Part shown: positions 12,543 to 22,799 of the stretch, piece after piece
How the letters are laid out: each line of letters opens with the position of its first letter
Numbering within the stretch: position 1 is the first letter of the stretch
DNA from: Isoetes taiwanensis
Lineage: Eukaryota; Streptophyta; Lycopodiopsida; Isoetales; Isoetaceae
Reading direction: 5' to 3'
Assembly (NCBI GenBank): GCA_021234155.1
Contig: JAJEKV010000013.1
Location: 20,726,521-20,790,520 of the forward strand
Length of the DNA: 64,000 nt
Notes under the pieces: model-generated
The model's input: only the letters and a program-made list of their open reading frames with translations
Told to the model about the DNA's origin: nothing
Databases searched by the model: none
Translations under genes and position numbers: made by a program

Positions 12543-13277
12543 TTTCAACATGGTCGAAATTTTTATATGTTTGGACTCTGCGATAAACTGATGATACCAA
12601 AATCACTAAAATCACCTCCCCCAATAACTTACGTTGGGAAATGTGCCCCTTTGGCAAAACCACGAGCCATTTCACCGGACCCCTTTCTATCAAGGGCCTA
12701 AAAACTTTTTTTCACATACATATCCTCGAAAGTTATGTTTTTCCAAGTATTATCTAGGTTATGTTTGTTCAGCTTCAATCCCGGTAACATAAGATTGAAG
12801 CATATCCCGGGGTCACAATGGTAGAAAGATTATAAAAGTAGACTAATCTTTTGGGAGAAGAAAAAGTGCATGATTTCCTATTTGTATAAAAATTGGCCTA
12901 TTTAAGCATGTTGCATGGCTTGAGGAGCGCGGAAAGAATAAGAAGCATTAATATGGAGTTTGCTCATTACATTTAATTCATAGAAAACTTTTCTTTTTCT
13001 CCCGGTAGGTATTACATGAATACTTTGCCAAAAAATTTGCACCTCCCTATTTGGTACCATCACAGTAGAAGAGATGTGATTTTATTCATTGGCATGGATT
13101 AAATTCTTTAAAAGCCAAAAAGCTAGTAACAACCGGAAAGCCCTAGAATATAATAATAGCCTTTGCCCAATGTTGGTGTGGTGTGTGTGTCCTCTTTCCT
13201 CTTCTTCTCAAATGCAATTTGTCCGCTTAGATCAAGATGTGGCAGATCAATCCGCAGGGCAGGTGATTTCCCCCAAC
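12543..13277. repeat. Direct duplication, copy 2
   Basis: Second copy of 11667-12465, in tandem about 80 bases downstream. It lies just upstream of BOLA2. I see no coding potential or terminal motif, so the cause could be unequal exchange. Confidence 0.88.
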
Positions 13278-13673
13278 TAAGATTCCTAGAAATCATGGCT
13301 GCCCCCCTCTCCCGCCATACCCTATGGAAATGAAATTTTGCCAACCATATGGCAATAATAAGCTTGCAACCAGATCAAAATTACAAATTAGACATCTAAA
13401 TGCAAACAAGCTCCTCAAAGCTCCTAGAATATACGGTTTCCCATACTATACACAAGCGAAATCTTACTCCACACCATTGCATTCCAAATACGAAACAAAA
13501 AAGGGGAAAGTTTATTAGATTGAATTGAACTAGGCCCTAGACTCATTATTGAACCAACTTTTGCTTTTGACCCAATAATTATTTTGAATTATTGACAGAA
13601 TATTTTTTTCTTGTGGGCTAAAGTGGGAGGCGGATACCTAATATATATTAGGAGAAGCCGGAGCACGAGGTCT

Positions 13674-14370
13674 ATGGCGGCTATGGCGGTTACTAAGGAA
13701 AACGTCGAGCAGACCTTGACCTCGAAACTCCAGCCTACTCACCTTGTCAGCTTTCTTCTCCTCTCTATATCTCTCTAGAACGTTTGCTCATGCATTACAA
13801 TTAGGCAGTTATGACTTTTCAATTCTTAAACTTGCCCAATTTGTGCTCTGGAAGTTTCCTGATGAATATGTCATTGATGGTGGAAGAACAATCATTCTTA
13901 AGCAATGTAAAACATTTCTGTAAAATCTACTGTATTTTTTTTTATGCACTATCAATTTAGAGTTCCTTGTCAGTGTTAAAATTAGATGCTTACTGCATTT
14001 TTCCAAAGGAGTTTCTATGTTACTATACCTTCTTACTACAGCATAATAACTGTGGTTTCTTGCTGCATATATGGTTATTGGCGCTTCTAAACAGAACGTT
14101 ATTGATACATCAGGAGGGTGAGCTGCATATTGCTTCTGCATGCCTATTTCTTTTGTTGCTTATTGTAATCATTTTTTTTACAGGTGTGGTGCAAGCTTTA
14201 ATGTTGAGATTGTATCTGCTCAGTTTGAAGGCAAAAGGTTGTTAGAGCGCCACAGGCTTGTAAATACAGCGCTCACAGAGGAGCTAAAAGCTATTCATGC
14301 TCTGTCTATAAAGAAAGCATTGACACCACAGCAGTGGCAAGAGCAAAACCCTCCCAGTACTGAGGTATGA
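13674..14370 (+). CDS. BOLA2: BolA-family protein, BOLA2 type (3 exons, complete)
   Basis: Exons: 13674-13745, 14095-14117 and 14184-14370. Introns 13746-14094 and 14118-14183 are both GT-AG, and the phases (0, then 2) join one open frame of 93 codons ending TGA. The product starts MAAMAVTKENVEQTLTSKL and includes NVIDTSGGCGASFNVEIV, FEGKRLLERHRLVN, IHALSIKKALTP and a short Gln/Pro-rich tail. This is the whole BolA fold, about the size of plant BOLA2. The 23-base middle exon encodes only NVIDTSGG. Cys in GGCGAS and His in ERHR are the positions that, in this family, help bind a [2Fe-2S] cluster with a monothiol glutaredoxin. Family knowledge: plant BOLA2 is cytosolic/nuclear and partners GRXS17. 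No transit peptide is seen, consistent with that. An in-frame ATG 9 bases downstream (13683) is an alternative start; TATATATTA lies at about 13640. It is the only gene here that I consider intact. Confidence 0.95.
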
Positions 14371-15239
14371 AAATACAGTGCTAACCAGGTGAAAGTTCTG
14401 AAAATTCAGATTATGAATTTTCTGTTCTTATTGTGCTGTGCTATCAAAAATTATTCTGTCTATTATTATACTCTTTGTTTCCTTCATTATCCCACCTTGA
14501 TATTTTCTGTCTTTAAGAAATATTATATAGGTAAACTAATTGTAGATTTGCTTATGCTCTGGAAAGAGGTCTGAAGAGATCAACTTTCTTCTTGATCTCT
14601 TCTTCCAACTTCAACTTAGCCTTTAGACATCTTGACCTAAGGTCCAAGAATTAGCTCATGGTAGAAAACTTGCCAACAAACTACAACTCCAGTGTGTGGA
14701 CGTACATTGCGAGCTGCTGTTCACCAGCATGCCATATATGAACAAGTTTGGCAGATCAAACATGTATGGCACAGAAGCAGCAGTACAACTTGTCTGTATA
14801 GAAATGTATAGAGCCATTGCATTCGTGCTTAACTTAGGTAGCAGTACAACTTGTCTGAATAGAAACTTTGAATTGATTTGAATTGCATTTGAATTGAATT
14901 GTATTAGTGCGTGGCACTGCATGTTTAACTTAGATATCTGCATGGCTCCTGCAAGCATTGCTATCAAGTAAGAAAGTTGCAAAAGATATTTTCAATTGTA
15001 ATATGCTAATAATTTATGGATTACTGCACAATTACTCATACAATTACTTTCGTATTGTGGAAGGGTATTCTCACAAAGCTTGAGAATAAGATTTCGGTTT
15101 GATATTGTATGCAAAATTGTTTAAGGATGCCGTTATGTTTAATTTTTTTTTTTTAACCGGCCTTCACATTGCTTGCCATTAAGTATTTCTATTAAGCCTG
15201 CTGGGTTTAACATTTAACAGAGACGTACATTAACAGCGA
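14371..15239. other. Spacer downstream of BOLA2
   Basis: Probably the BOLA2 3' UTR and A+T-rich spacer. A phrase 'GTAGCAGTACAACTTGTCTG' occurs twice (around 14779 and 14840), as part of a small direct duplication that also repeats 'TAGAAA'. No gene seen. Confidence 0.5.
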
Positions 15240-15587
15240 CAATTAACAGGGGTAGCATTTTTGTTAGGTTAAAATTTATAGGCAAAGCAAACTGCGGCTA
15301 ATTTCTCCGATCAAATTTAGGGGTCAAGCCATCCCTTAAGCGCTATTAGCGGCCATCGAAGCCGCGTTTTTGGAGCTCGGATTCAAGTCTCTATTAAAAC
15401 TAAGCAAAAATCTACAAAATTTGAAGATAAAGGAAGCAATTCCAAAACTCTAGCAATGTATTGAATATGAACACTTATATGTACATAGAAAAGGCATGCC
15501 TAAAGGCATGTCCAAGTATGGAAAAGGCATGTCCGAGCTTGGACAAAGAGTCAAGTTTAGATGAGAGCCCAACATGGCATCGCAACA
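15240..15587 (-). repeat. Putative 3' LTR of Copia 2
   Basis: On the minus strand the sequence after the G-run starts TGTTGCG. It includes a local repeat of 'GGACATGCCTTT' and 'GGCATGCCTTTTC' (15490-15540). The distal boundary is not determinable without a second LTR. Confidence 0.4.
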
Positions 15588-15889
15588 CCCCCCTGCAATG
15601 TTGGCCTCTCAATAAAAAAGAACCAAGAATACAATATATAAAATGTCATATACAATTACTCAGAGGGTGGCCAAGGATGCACACACACCAAACATCCCCC
15701 TTGCAACCTTGGTCATGTGCCTGGGCTAAAATACCTTTTGTAGGGATCAAAAGGAAAAATTGTGGCACCCTTCAAAACAACATAACTAAGTAGAAGAAGA
15801 ATTAAGGAGCCGCAACTGACTATAAAACCCTTGGTCGTAGATAATGCTTTAGTAAATATATCTGCTATCATATTATCTATATGACAATA

Positions 15890-17960
15890 CTATAACACAA
15901 TTGTCTTCTTCTTGACTTCAAATTTAATGTAGTGATAATGAATTTCAATATGCTTAAATTTAGAATGGAAAACCTCATCCTTAATCAACGAGATAGCACT
16001 TTGATTATCACAATATAGAACTGTTGGGTTGATCAAAACTTGTTGAAAAGATTGAAGTAGACGTCGTAACCATATCAACTCTCCACTCGCCATACTAGCT
16101 GCAACATATTCTGCTTCAGTAGTAGACACCGCAACACAATGTTGTTTCTTACTATACCAAGATATCAAAGAATGATCTATAAAGAAACATGCACCATTTG
16201 TGGAACGAAAAGTATCAGAGCAACCTCCCCAATCAGCATTAGTATAATCAACCAACTGTGAACAATTAGAACCTATATCTTGACGAGCATATATCAAAGC
16301 GTAATTTAATAGTGCCTTTAAGATAGCGAAGAACTCATTTAGCTGCATTCCAATGTTGACGCCCTGGATTAGACATAAATTGTCCCAATGTGTTAACAAC
16401 ATAACTGATATCTGGTCTCGTAGCATGTGCTAAGTACATTAGAGCACCAACAAGACTCGCATATGGATAGTTAGCCATACCAAGCCGCTCGGCTTCTGTT
16501 TAAGGACACATCTGCTTAATCAGCTTAATATTACGCCCCAATGGTGTTAACCGAGGTTTAGCATTAGTCATGTCATATTTATCAAGTAATTCAGGAATAT
16601 ATTTTGGTTGACTCAATTTTATGCAACCTTCTTGACGCTCTATTTGAAGTCCAAGACAAGATTTGATAGAGCCAAGATCAACCATATTAAATGCAGCTCC
16701 AAGATTGGCCTTGAACTTATTAAGAAACGGAAGATCATTCGATACTAAAATAGTGTCATCAACATAAAGCGCAATGAAGGTGAAGACCGCACCAACCTTT
16801 TTATAATAAAGATTTGCATTAGTAGTAGTGGGTAAGTAACCATCAGAAATACGAAATGCATGCATCTTCTTATACCAAGCACGTGATGCTTGTTTTAAAC
16901 CATACAGATCTTTCCTTAATTTGCAAACTAAATTCGCTTGACATGTAACCTTATAACCATCAGGTTGTGCCATATAAATATCTTCTGTAAGATCTCCATT
17001 TAGAAACGTTGTTTTAACATCCAATATAGAGATTGTGATTGACTGCAAATTCTAACAAAGCACGCACAGTTACAAGACACACTACAGGCGAGAATGTTTC
17101 ATGATAATCAACTCCAACAATACGAGAAAACCCTTTTGCAACCAACCATGCTTTAAATCTGTCAAAAGTACCATTTGCTTTAGTTTTAACTCCAAAAAAA
17201 AAAAATCCCACTTACACATTATATAGCTTTACGACCAGAAAGAAGAGGTACTAAATCCCAAGCGCCTCTACTTATCAAAGAATGATATTCAACATCCATT
17301 GCTTGTTGCCAATGTTCACATTCATCAGAACTTAGAGCATCATGAATAGTAACAGGCTCAGTAACAGACACAAAAGTATAATAGTCATGCAAAGTAACTG
17401 GGGGACGCCATCTAGTAATACGAGTGTCATGAAATTCTTATTGAGACATAACCCTAGAGGATTATGCAGAATTATCTTCAGGTGATATAGTGTGATGATC
17501 ATCTAGTGAAATAATATTCTCATGTAACTGATCAGATAAATCCTCATACTCTCCTCCAACACTATCAGGTAAATCCGAGATATCAGGTAAAGTGGAAGAT
17601 TGATGTGACGGTACTTTCTCAATATCACTGAATATTCGCATCAGAATACTCACAAAAGTTTGATAGAACATCATGATCATTAGCTTGTGAAGGAGATTGG
17701 ATCATAACATTTTCATTAACAACAGTATCTCTATACATCATAACACAACCTTCCCAGAAACCAAATCAAATAGTCGATAGGCAGGTGCATTATCAGCATA
17801 ACCTAAACAGCCTTTTGAGCAAGTGGCTGTAACTTAGTCCGTTTCTCCTTTGGAATATAAGCATAAGCCTGAGATCCAAATACTTCAAAATGTTCAACTA
17901 TAGGTTTTATCCATGCCATATCTCAAACGGTGTAAAACCATCAACAGAAGAGGAAGATAT
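15890..17960 (-). pseudogene. Copia 2 pol: integrase end, RT, RNase H
   Basis: Minus-strand frames in order: integrase end near 17.7-17.95 kb (FTPFEIWHG, HFEVFGSQAYAYIPKEKR); RT start at 17211-17014 (DRFKAWLVAKGFSR, DYHETFSPVV); RT core at 17048-16500 (LDVKTTFLNGDL, LYGLKQASRAWYKK, YVDDTILV); RNase H at 16426-15890 (VDYTNADWGGC, STTEAEYVAAS, YCDNQSAISL). The YVDD active site is present, but stops and frame changes near 16500, 17030, 17212 and 17460 break the polyprotein. Order and spacing are normal for Copia. Confidence 0.9.
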
Positions 17961-17986
17961 CTGTGGATACTTTTTAAAGGTATCTC

Positions 17987-18250
17987 CTAGTGTAAAATAC
18001 TTATCTTATCTCCATGGCTTTCCATTTGCAACTCATAAAGCCAATTCATCATGGAGGGTCTTAAGGAAGACCATGGCCGTTGTGGTCTTGATCTTTTCCT
18101 CTCAGATCGAGTCGAGGACTTGGCTTCTGGGTTCATGTGAGGCTCCGCTTCTAGCCTAAGTCCTTCTTCTGGGTTCATGTGAGGCTCCACTTCTAGCCTA
18201 AGTTCTTCTAACTCTTCTAGATTCATGGCCGTTTTAGAGGAAACTAGCAA
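17987..18250 (-). pseudogene. Glu/Pro-rich fragment at the 5' end of Copia 2
   Basis: An 87-codon minus-strand frame whose first half holds two 14-residue repeats (LRLEVEPHMNPEEG type) encoded by a 42-bp tandem repeat at 18124-18207. The second half contains LYELQMESHGDKISILH. In position it sits between gag and the integrase end. I cannot assign it to a domain; it may be scrambled linker sequence. Confidence 0.35.
18124..18207. repeat. 42-bp tandem repeat, 2 units
   Basis: CTTCTGGGTTCATGTGAGGC begins at 18124 and again at 18166. The unit is a multiple of three and keeps the minus-strand frame open. Confidence 0.85.
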
Positions 18251-18916
18251 AGCAGCAACAATACCTAAAAGTCTAGCAAAAAAAAAAAAAAAAAACCCTC
18301 CACTTTAATGACTGCCGAAATCGTAAGACGTAAAATAATTCATTAAGATTCAAGTAAACTACCAAGTTTCAAGTTCGATAGTTATAGGCACCCTAGAAAT
18401 GCATTTTTCTCATTCTCTTCGACAAGTTTAAGTTATGATCTGACCCAACTATTGACTCCACGAGGGAACTCCCTCATAGAGGTTGGCAAACTCAAATAAA
18501 CATATTGCACTTGACCAATCAAGCTTTTTCTAAAAGACAAGACCAAACTGATAGTAAAATATACGCGTGTCCCTATATTAGTGTTGGACTTTCGTCGACA
18601 ACACCATCAGAAACTAGGGTATATCTTATTAAAATATCCTCCTAGCCTTCCATGAGAGTACAACACCCACCTTTCGAAACCGCATGACCGAAGCCAACGA
18701 CAGCACCAGCGGAGGGCTATACACCTCAATGAAAGGTCGTCCCTAGTTATCCTCGATATCAACAATGACACCCACCCTCGGCATGGCACAATTCAACTGT
18801 AGCACACCAGACAAGGATCATTACCTCAGCCTAGGACTCGCCGAAACATTAACACTAAATCTCTCTTCAACACTACTATTGTTGTCGATAAAAAGGGCCT
18901 AACAAAAGTTCTATTT

Positions 18917-18918
<2 letters not shown>
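18251..18918. other. Spacer without recognisable gene
   Basis: An A tract (about 18276-18294) follows Copia 2. Afterwards there are only short frames without motifs. Confidence 0.5.

Positions 18919-18960
<42 letters not shown>
18919..18960. repeat. Homopolymer T tract, about 42 nt
   Basis: It directly abuts the left terminal repeat of the Penelope-like element. A shorter T7 (27864-27870) lies at the matching place before the right terminal repeat. Confidence 0.95.
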
Positions 18961-18962
<2 letters not shown>

Positions 18963-19447
18963 TAGTAATACTTAAAAGATGAAAGCAATTTGAGCAGATA
19001 AGTGGCTTGGATTATGATACAATAGTGATGGTTGGAATATACAGATAAAAAAGCTAATGGTTGTGAGAACCATGGTACTAGGCTTTTTATTAGAATGACC
19101 CATTTAGACAATAGTTGGAAATATCGTTGAATAATGGCAAGGTAATTTTAGGGCAAAAAAGATGCCCTAAAGAAAAGCACTGTTGCACAGGCTGGAGGCC
19201 GTTTTGGAGATTTCGGCCGGGACTAGGTATGATCCGATGGCAGCGATTAAGCATAGGACCTATAATCTTCTCTTGCAGCGCTGTCGGTAATGACATTGCA
19301 CATTAAGCAGAGGGATCTCAGATCTGTATATAAAGAATGGATTTCGCAAGGGCATTTAGAGCTTTGGCTATGGTAGTATGATGGGGAGGAAGAAGGGAGA
19401 TCTCAATATCGCTACCAGGAAGAGGATTGCTGATGAAAAAGCTTTGG
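18961..19447 (+). repeat. Left terminal repeat (promoter copy)
   Basis: A direct repeat of 27877-28367 at roughly 90% identity by eye. It holds a hairpin TTTAGGGCA..TGCCCTAAA near 19146-19171, the TATA box and the first 22 codons of ORF1. Confidence 0.93.
19327..19335 (+). promoter_or_regulatory. TATA box of the Penelope-like element
   Basis: TATATAAAG lies about 46 bases upstream of the ORF1 ATG and is conserved in the right repeat at 28248-28256. Start-site usage is inferred only. Confidence 0.6.
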
Positions 19448-21230
19448 CAAGTGGAAGGAAAAGGATTTATGAATATCATAAATCTGTGGCCATTAACAGG
19501 GAGGCCAGTAGCAAAGTACTCTCTATTTTGCTTTCTTTTAATTAAGGAGCTAGTATTAAGCCGTTTGGCTGGAGCATAGATTTAAAAATGGTATTCTTGT
19601 ACAAGAATTATTGCAGATTGGTTGTTAAAATATTGGATAAACCTGATAATGGTAATGTATTTGCTTATCATTTGTATTTTGCTGATTATACAGTTGTATT
19701 ATTGCTGTTACTCAAGTGATTTCTTATTGAATATATGGATATGTTGCTAAAATGGCCTTGTCTATGTCTTAAGTCATAGCACCTGTATGACTTAAGAACT
19801 GCTTATTGATGCTTGTTTTTCAAGTATGGTGGTTTGGGTTAACCAGACCAAAAGGTTTTTGTATTTTGTCTTCAGTATATTGGTTTTACCAATATCATAG
19901 ATAATGGTCGTATATTCAGGTGTTAAACTATTTACTAAAGTTTTGTATCTCATAGGAAAATGGCAAAGGAGATGAGCTGGATGGCAACAATTATTGGATT
20001 AAGGAGCTGGTGCTGCTGAATTATGACAAATGTAATGTTCTCAGCCCAAGTGTTGCTGTTCAGACCATTTTGGGATGTATTAGAAATAAGGAAATTCATG
20101 CTTGGATTACGTTTAAGGAAATTAACCTGCTGGATAAGAATATGTCACCTGTTACACATTTGGGATTTAGTGGCTGGTTTAAGGTTTACCATATGATGAA
20201 GAAAGTAAATTTTGAATTTACAAAGTGCAAAGATATTTTGGCCAGCACGTATGACAATATGATGACAGTTCTATACCAAAGAACGTATCTTGAAGATGAT
20301 GCAGCAAAAAAGTTTATGACAGCTATTACAACGCTTGAAGCAGCAAATAATGTTAGTCCATCTTTGGGACCAGAGGAGGAAAGTGTACAAAAACTGGAAG
20401 AACATAATAATACAGATTGTCTGGATGCTTTATTTTCAGAAAAAGACTTAATTGATGAAGATTATGGAATCACAAATGTGGCTGATAATGATGGAATTGC
20501 TACTGTGCAAAAAGCCACTGATGATAATATGGAAGAAAGAGTACCAGTCTTAACTCTTTCTAATTCCACTCTCTTTCCTGTTATAACAGAACAAATTGTG
20601 GAATCCTATTCCATTGTGCATCAGCATGCCATTTGGAAAAGTCAAAATTCGAGTGCATTGGCACTTATTGACTTAGAGACTTGGACTGTGCTTGTGGGGG
20701 TTTCTAAGGAAGAAATCGCTGATGCAAAAAATGCTGCCATCAAGCTGGAAACAACTTTCAATGTGCTTGACATCCAAGTGCCATTTAAATGGACTTCTTT
20801 GACCAAGTTTGTCTCAAGGATACACTTATCCAAATTGGACAAAAGGGGCATATGGCTTTCCCAAATATCACTCGTGATGATTATTATCTCAAAAGAATTT
20901 GGAGATCACACTGCCCATATTTTATGTGCAAATGTGAGAAGAACAAATTCAATAAAAGAAAGAAAGAGGAAACTTGCCATTGCGGGATTATTTGGTTTGA
21001 TCAAGGTATGTGGTATCTGCTAAACCATATGGAAAAGTTATATCCCAATACATCTCCAATGATGAAAATGGTCACTTTTTCAAAGCTACTGAATAAGGAA
21101 ATGAGACCAGCAGTGATTGCGTTTATCTCTTACCTGAATGTGAGAAAAACTATGCTGGATATGGCTGTCATGTATGCACTGGAACCTCAGAATATTTGAA
21201 ATTACATTTTGGTAACCACAAAATGGCTGA
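19381..21230 (+). pseudogene. ORF1 of the Penelope-like element (spliced, frameshifted)
   Basis: Exon 1 is 19381-19515 (starts MGRKKGDLNIATRKR; basic, 45 codons; an ATG three bases earlier is in frame). The intron 19516-19955 is GT-AG and 440 bp, phase 0. Exon 2 from 19956 continues in the same frame (ENGKGDELDGNNYWIKELVL) and stays open to 21023, with an acidic middle. From about 20.8 kb the better protein lies in another frame (FPNITRDDYYLKRIW, HCPYFMCKCEK, ETCHCG). From 21.1 kb it lies in a third frame (LPECEKNYAGYGCHVCTGT, then HFGNHKMAE), so there are two frameshifts. The Cys/His clusters look like zinc-binding fingers, suggesting nucleic-acid binding. The frame is cut at MAE by unit 1 and may resume at 25048. 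I know no named homologue. Confidence 0.65.
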
Positions 21231-21347
21231 ATATGTAGCATTATAACAGGGGGTTTTTTTTGTGATTTTATACGCTTTTTGGCATGGTTTTTATATGATT
21301 TCATGGGCGTATTGCACGAGACATACTAATCAGTATATCTAGAGTGC
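21231..21347 (+). repeat. Left module, copy 1
   Basis: It matches 34708-34823, 43924-44040 and 59859-59978. Conserved parts are ATATGTAGCA, ATAACAGGGGGTT, a T-rich run, ACGCTTTTT, GATTT, the 14-nt hairpin ATACTAATCAGTAT (21323-21336) and TCTAGAGTGC at the end. Confidence 0.9.
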
Positions 21348-21603
21348 ACACTGAATTCACATATTTGAATGGCATTTTATCTATGGTTTTGCAATGGTTT
21401 TGCCTTGCATGTTTTTGTTCCTTAAAAACTTAATTAATTTAATTTTATGAAGTCCATGCAAGCAACGAGGCATTGAACTTTAGGGTTCAACTTTAGGGTT
21501 CGTGGAATGAAGGGGATTTAGAGGAGAGATACACGGTGAAGGGGATTTAGGGGATTTCGGGCAGTTTTCTCCTCTTGCTATGGCTTCCACAGTTCTCTCA
21601 TAG

Positions 21604-22231
21604 CTAGATTAGTAGCCTGATCCATCCCTGCAGCTGAAAAGGTGTCAAACGCAACAGCTTTGGGGGAGCACAATCCTCAGATGTTGCTAGGCCATGCAGG
21701 TTTTGCTCCATGGAATCGTCCAAATCTGCTATTTTGTTTACCATAGCTTTGTTTCTGGCTATGGCAAAGGGATCAGCAAGCCAAGACCTTTCCATTTGTT
21801 CATATCCAAGGTGTTACACTCCACCATGGTCTGTTCTGGTGAACAATAATGCACAGGGCGGATAATCCTTCCAGAGCAGAGGTTTTGTGGATTTTGCTAA
21901 TGCAAACCGCCTCTCAACACGGGGGAGATCCGATTGACTCATTGGGGGTTCTCGGCAGTTTGAATCGCCACGCGATGTAGCCGCGAACATGAAAGTGGAA
22001 GCAAAGATGAATGGTGAATCTGATTTAATAACGTGACAAGGTAATTTGAAATTGACAACCGCATGCGACAAAGCATGTTTGTGGCTCAAACCCATCTAAT
22101 CGGAAGGTTTGGAAAGCGCTTGGTATTGTTGGGGAGTCCAGAGGCGATAGGTGGAAGTGAGCCGATGAAGATGGTTACGTGCTAGATGTTGAGGAACTAG
22201 TCGACGTAAAAAGAAATGAGAACCAGAGGCC
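21604..22231 (-). pseudogene. Unit 1 cargo: minus-strand gene-like fragments
   Basis: Minus-strand frames run 22231 to 21604 with changes of register. The first piece begins MASGSHFFLRRLVPQHLARN, which resembles a mitochondrial presequence (Arg, Ser, Leu, no acids). The later pieces read like ordinary protein (MERSWLADPFAIARN and CAPPKLLRLTPFQLQGW). No family is recognised. On the plus strand, 22460-22699 is an open frame of 79 codons (contains DPVTNCGGDKAPELKMAITS) whose meaning is also unknown. Both may be captured host gene pieces. Confidence 0.3.
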
Positions 22232-22799
22232 ATCTTCAAGATGCCTTTCCAAGGAATTGTCTTCACATGCGGATCTTTACGCTTGTTGTTTATAACATAT
22301 GATTCTTTTGCTTGTTTGTAGGATGGGCTCTTTGCAAAGTGCATTGGTGAAGCACTATCTCGGCAGAAGTTTTTGAAAATGGTCATGGAATGACGGATGC
22401 AATGTTTTTGGAGCGTATGCATGCAATTGTACAAGAAGTGAATACAAGCAATACGTCAAGTGAAGAAGATTTCCATGATGAAGTCGATTGAAGCTCAAAA
22501 GGCATCTAAGTGTCTTTGCGAGTTTTCGGATCCTGTTACAAATTGTGGCGGGGATAAGGCGCCCGAACTCAAAATGGCGATTACAAGCTTATTAGGCATG
22601 ACGCGTGAGAGAACTCCAAAAGATAGATTTCGAGCAAAGATACTTGCCAAAGGCGGCACCTTTCCATATAAAGGTTTACACTTGAATACTTTGGTTTAAA
22701 CTAGAATGGTGTAAATGTCGAAACACCTCGGGGTTTTTTTGTTTCACGATTATTTCCATTGGCATTGCCATTCGCGATGACCTGGATGTGGTAATACAA

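Larger units (their letters stand above)
15240..18250 (-). mobile_element. Copia LTR retrotransposon 2 remnant (minus strand)
   Basis: Reading the minus strand from 18.25 kb down, one meets a gag/linker-like piece, the integrase end, reverse transcriptase, RNase H, a polypurine tract (15588-15594, GGGGGG on the minus strand) and then a TGTTGCGATGCC start of a 3' LTR. I found no matching 5' LTR near 18.3-18.9 kb, so the 5' part is truncated. Confidence 0.8.

Noticed and set aside
13870-13883. VIDGG as the missing middle exon of BOLA2
   Set aside because: It has no donor site and the wrong residue order. The true exon with NVIDTSGG and proper splice sites lies at 14095-14117.
18961-19447. Hammerhead ribozyme in the terminal repeat, as in other Penelope-like elements
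   Set aside because: CTGATGA occurs at about 19428 only in the left copy; the right copy reads CTTATGA, and no matching GAAA with stems was found.
20010-21023. Independent host gene with a 337-residue product
   Set aside because: Its first exon and promoter lie within the repeat that recurs at 27877-28367, so it belongs to the Penelope-like element.
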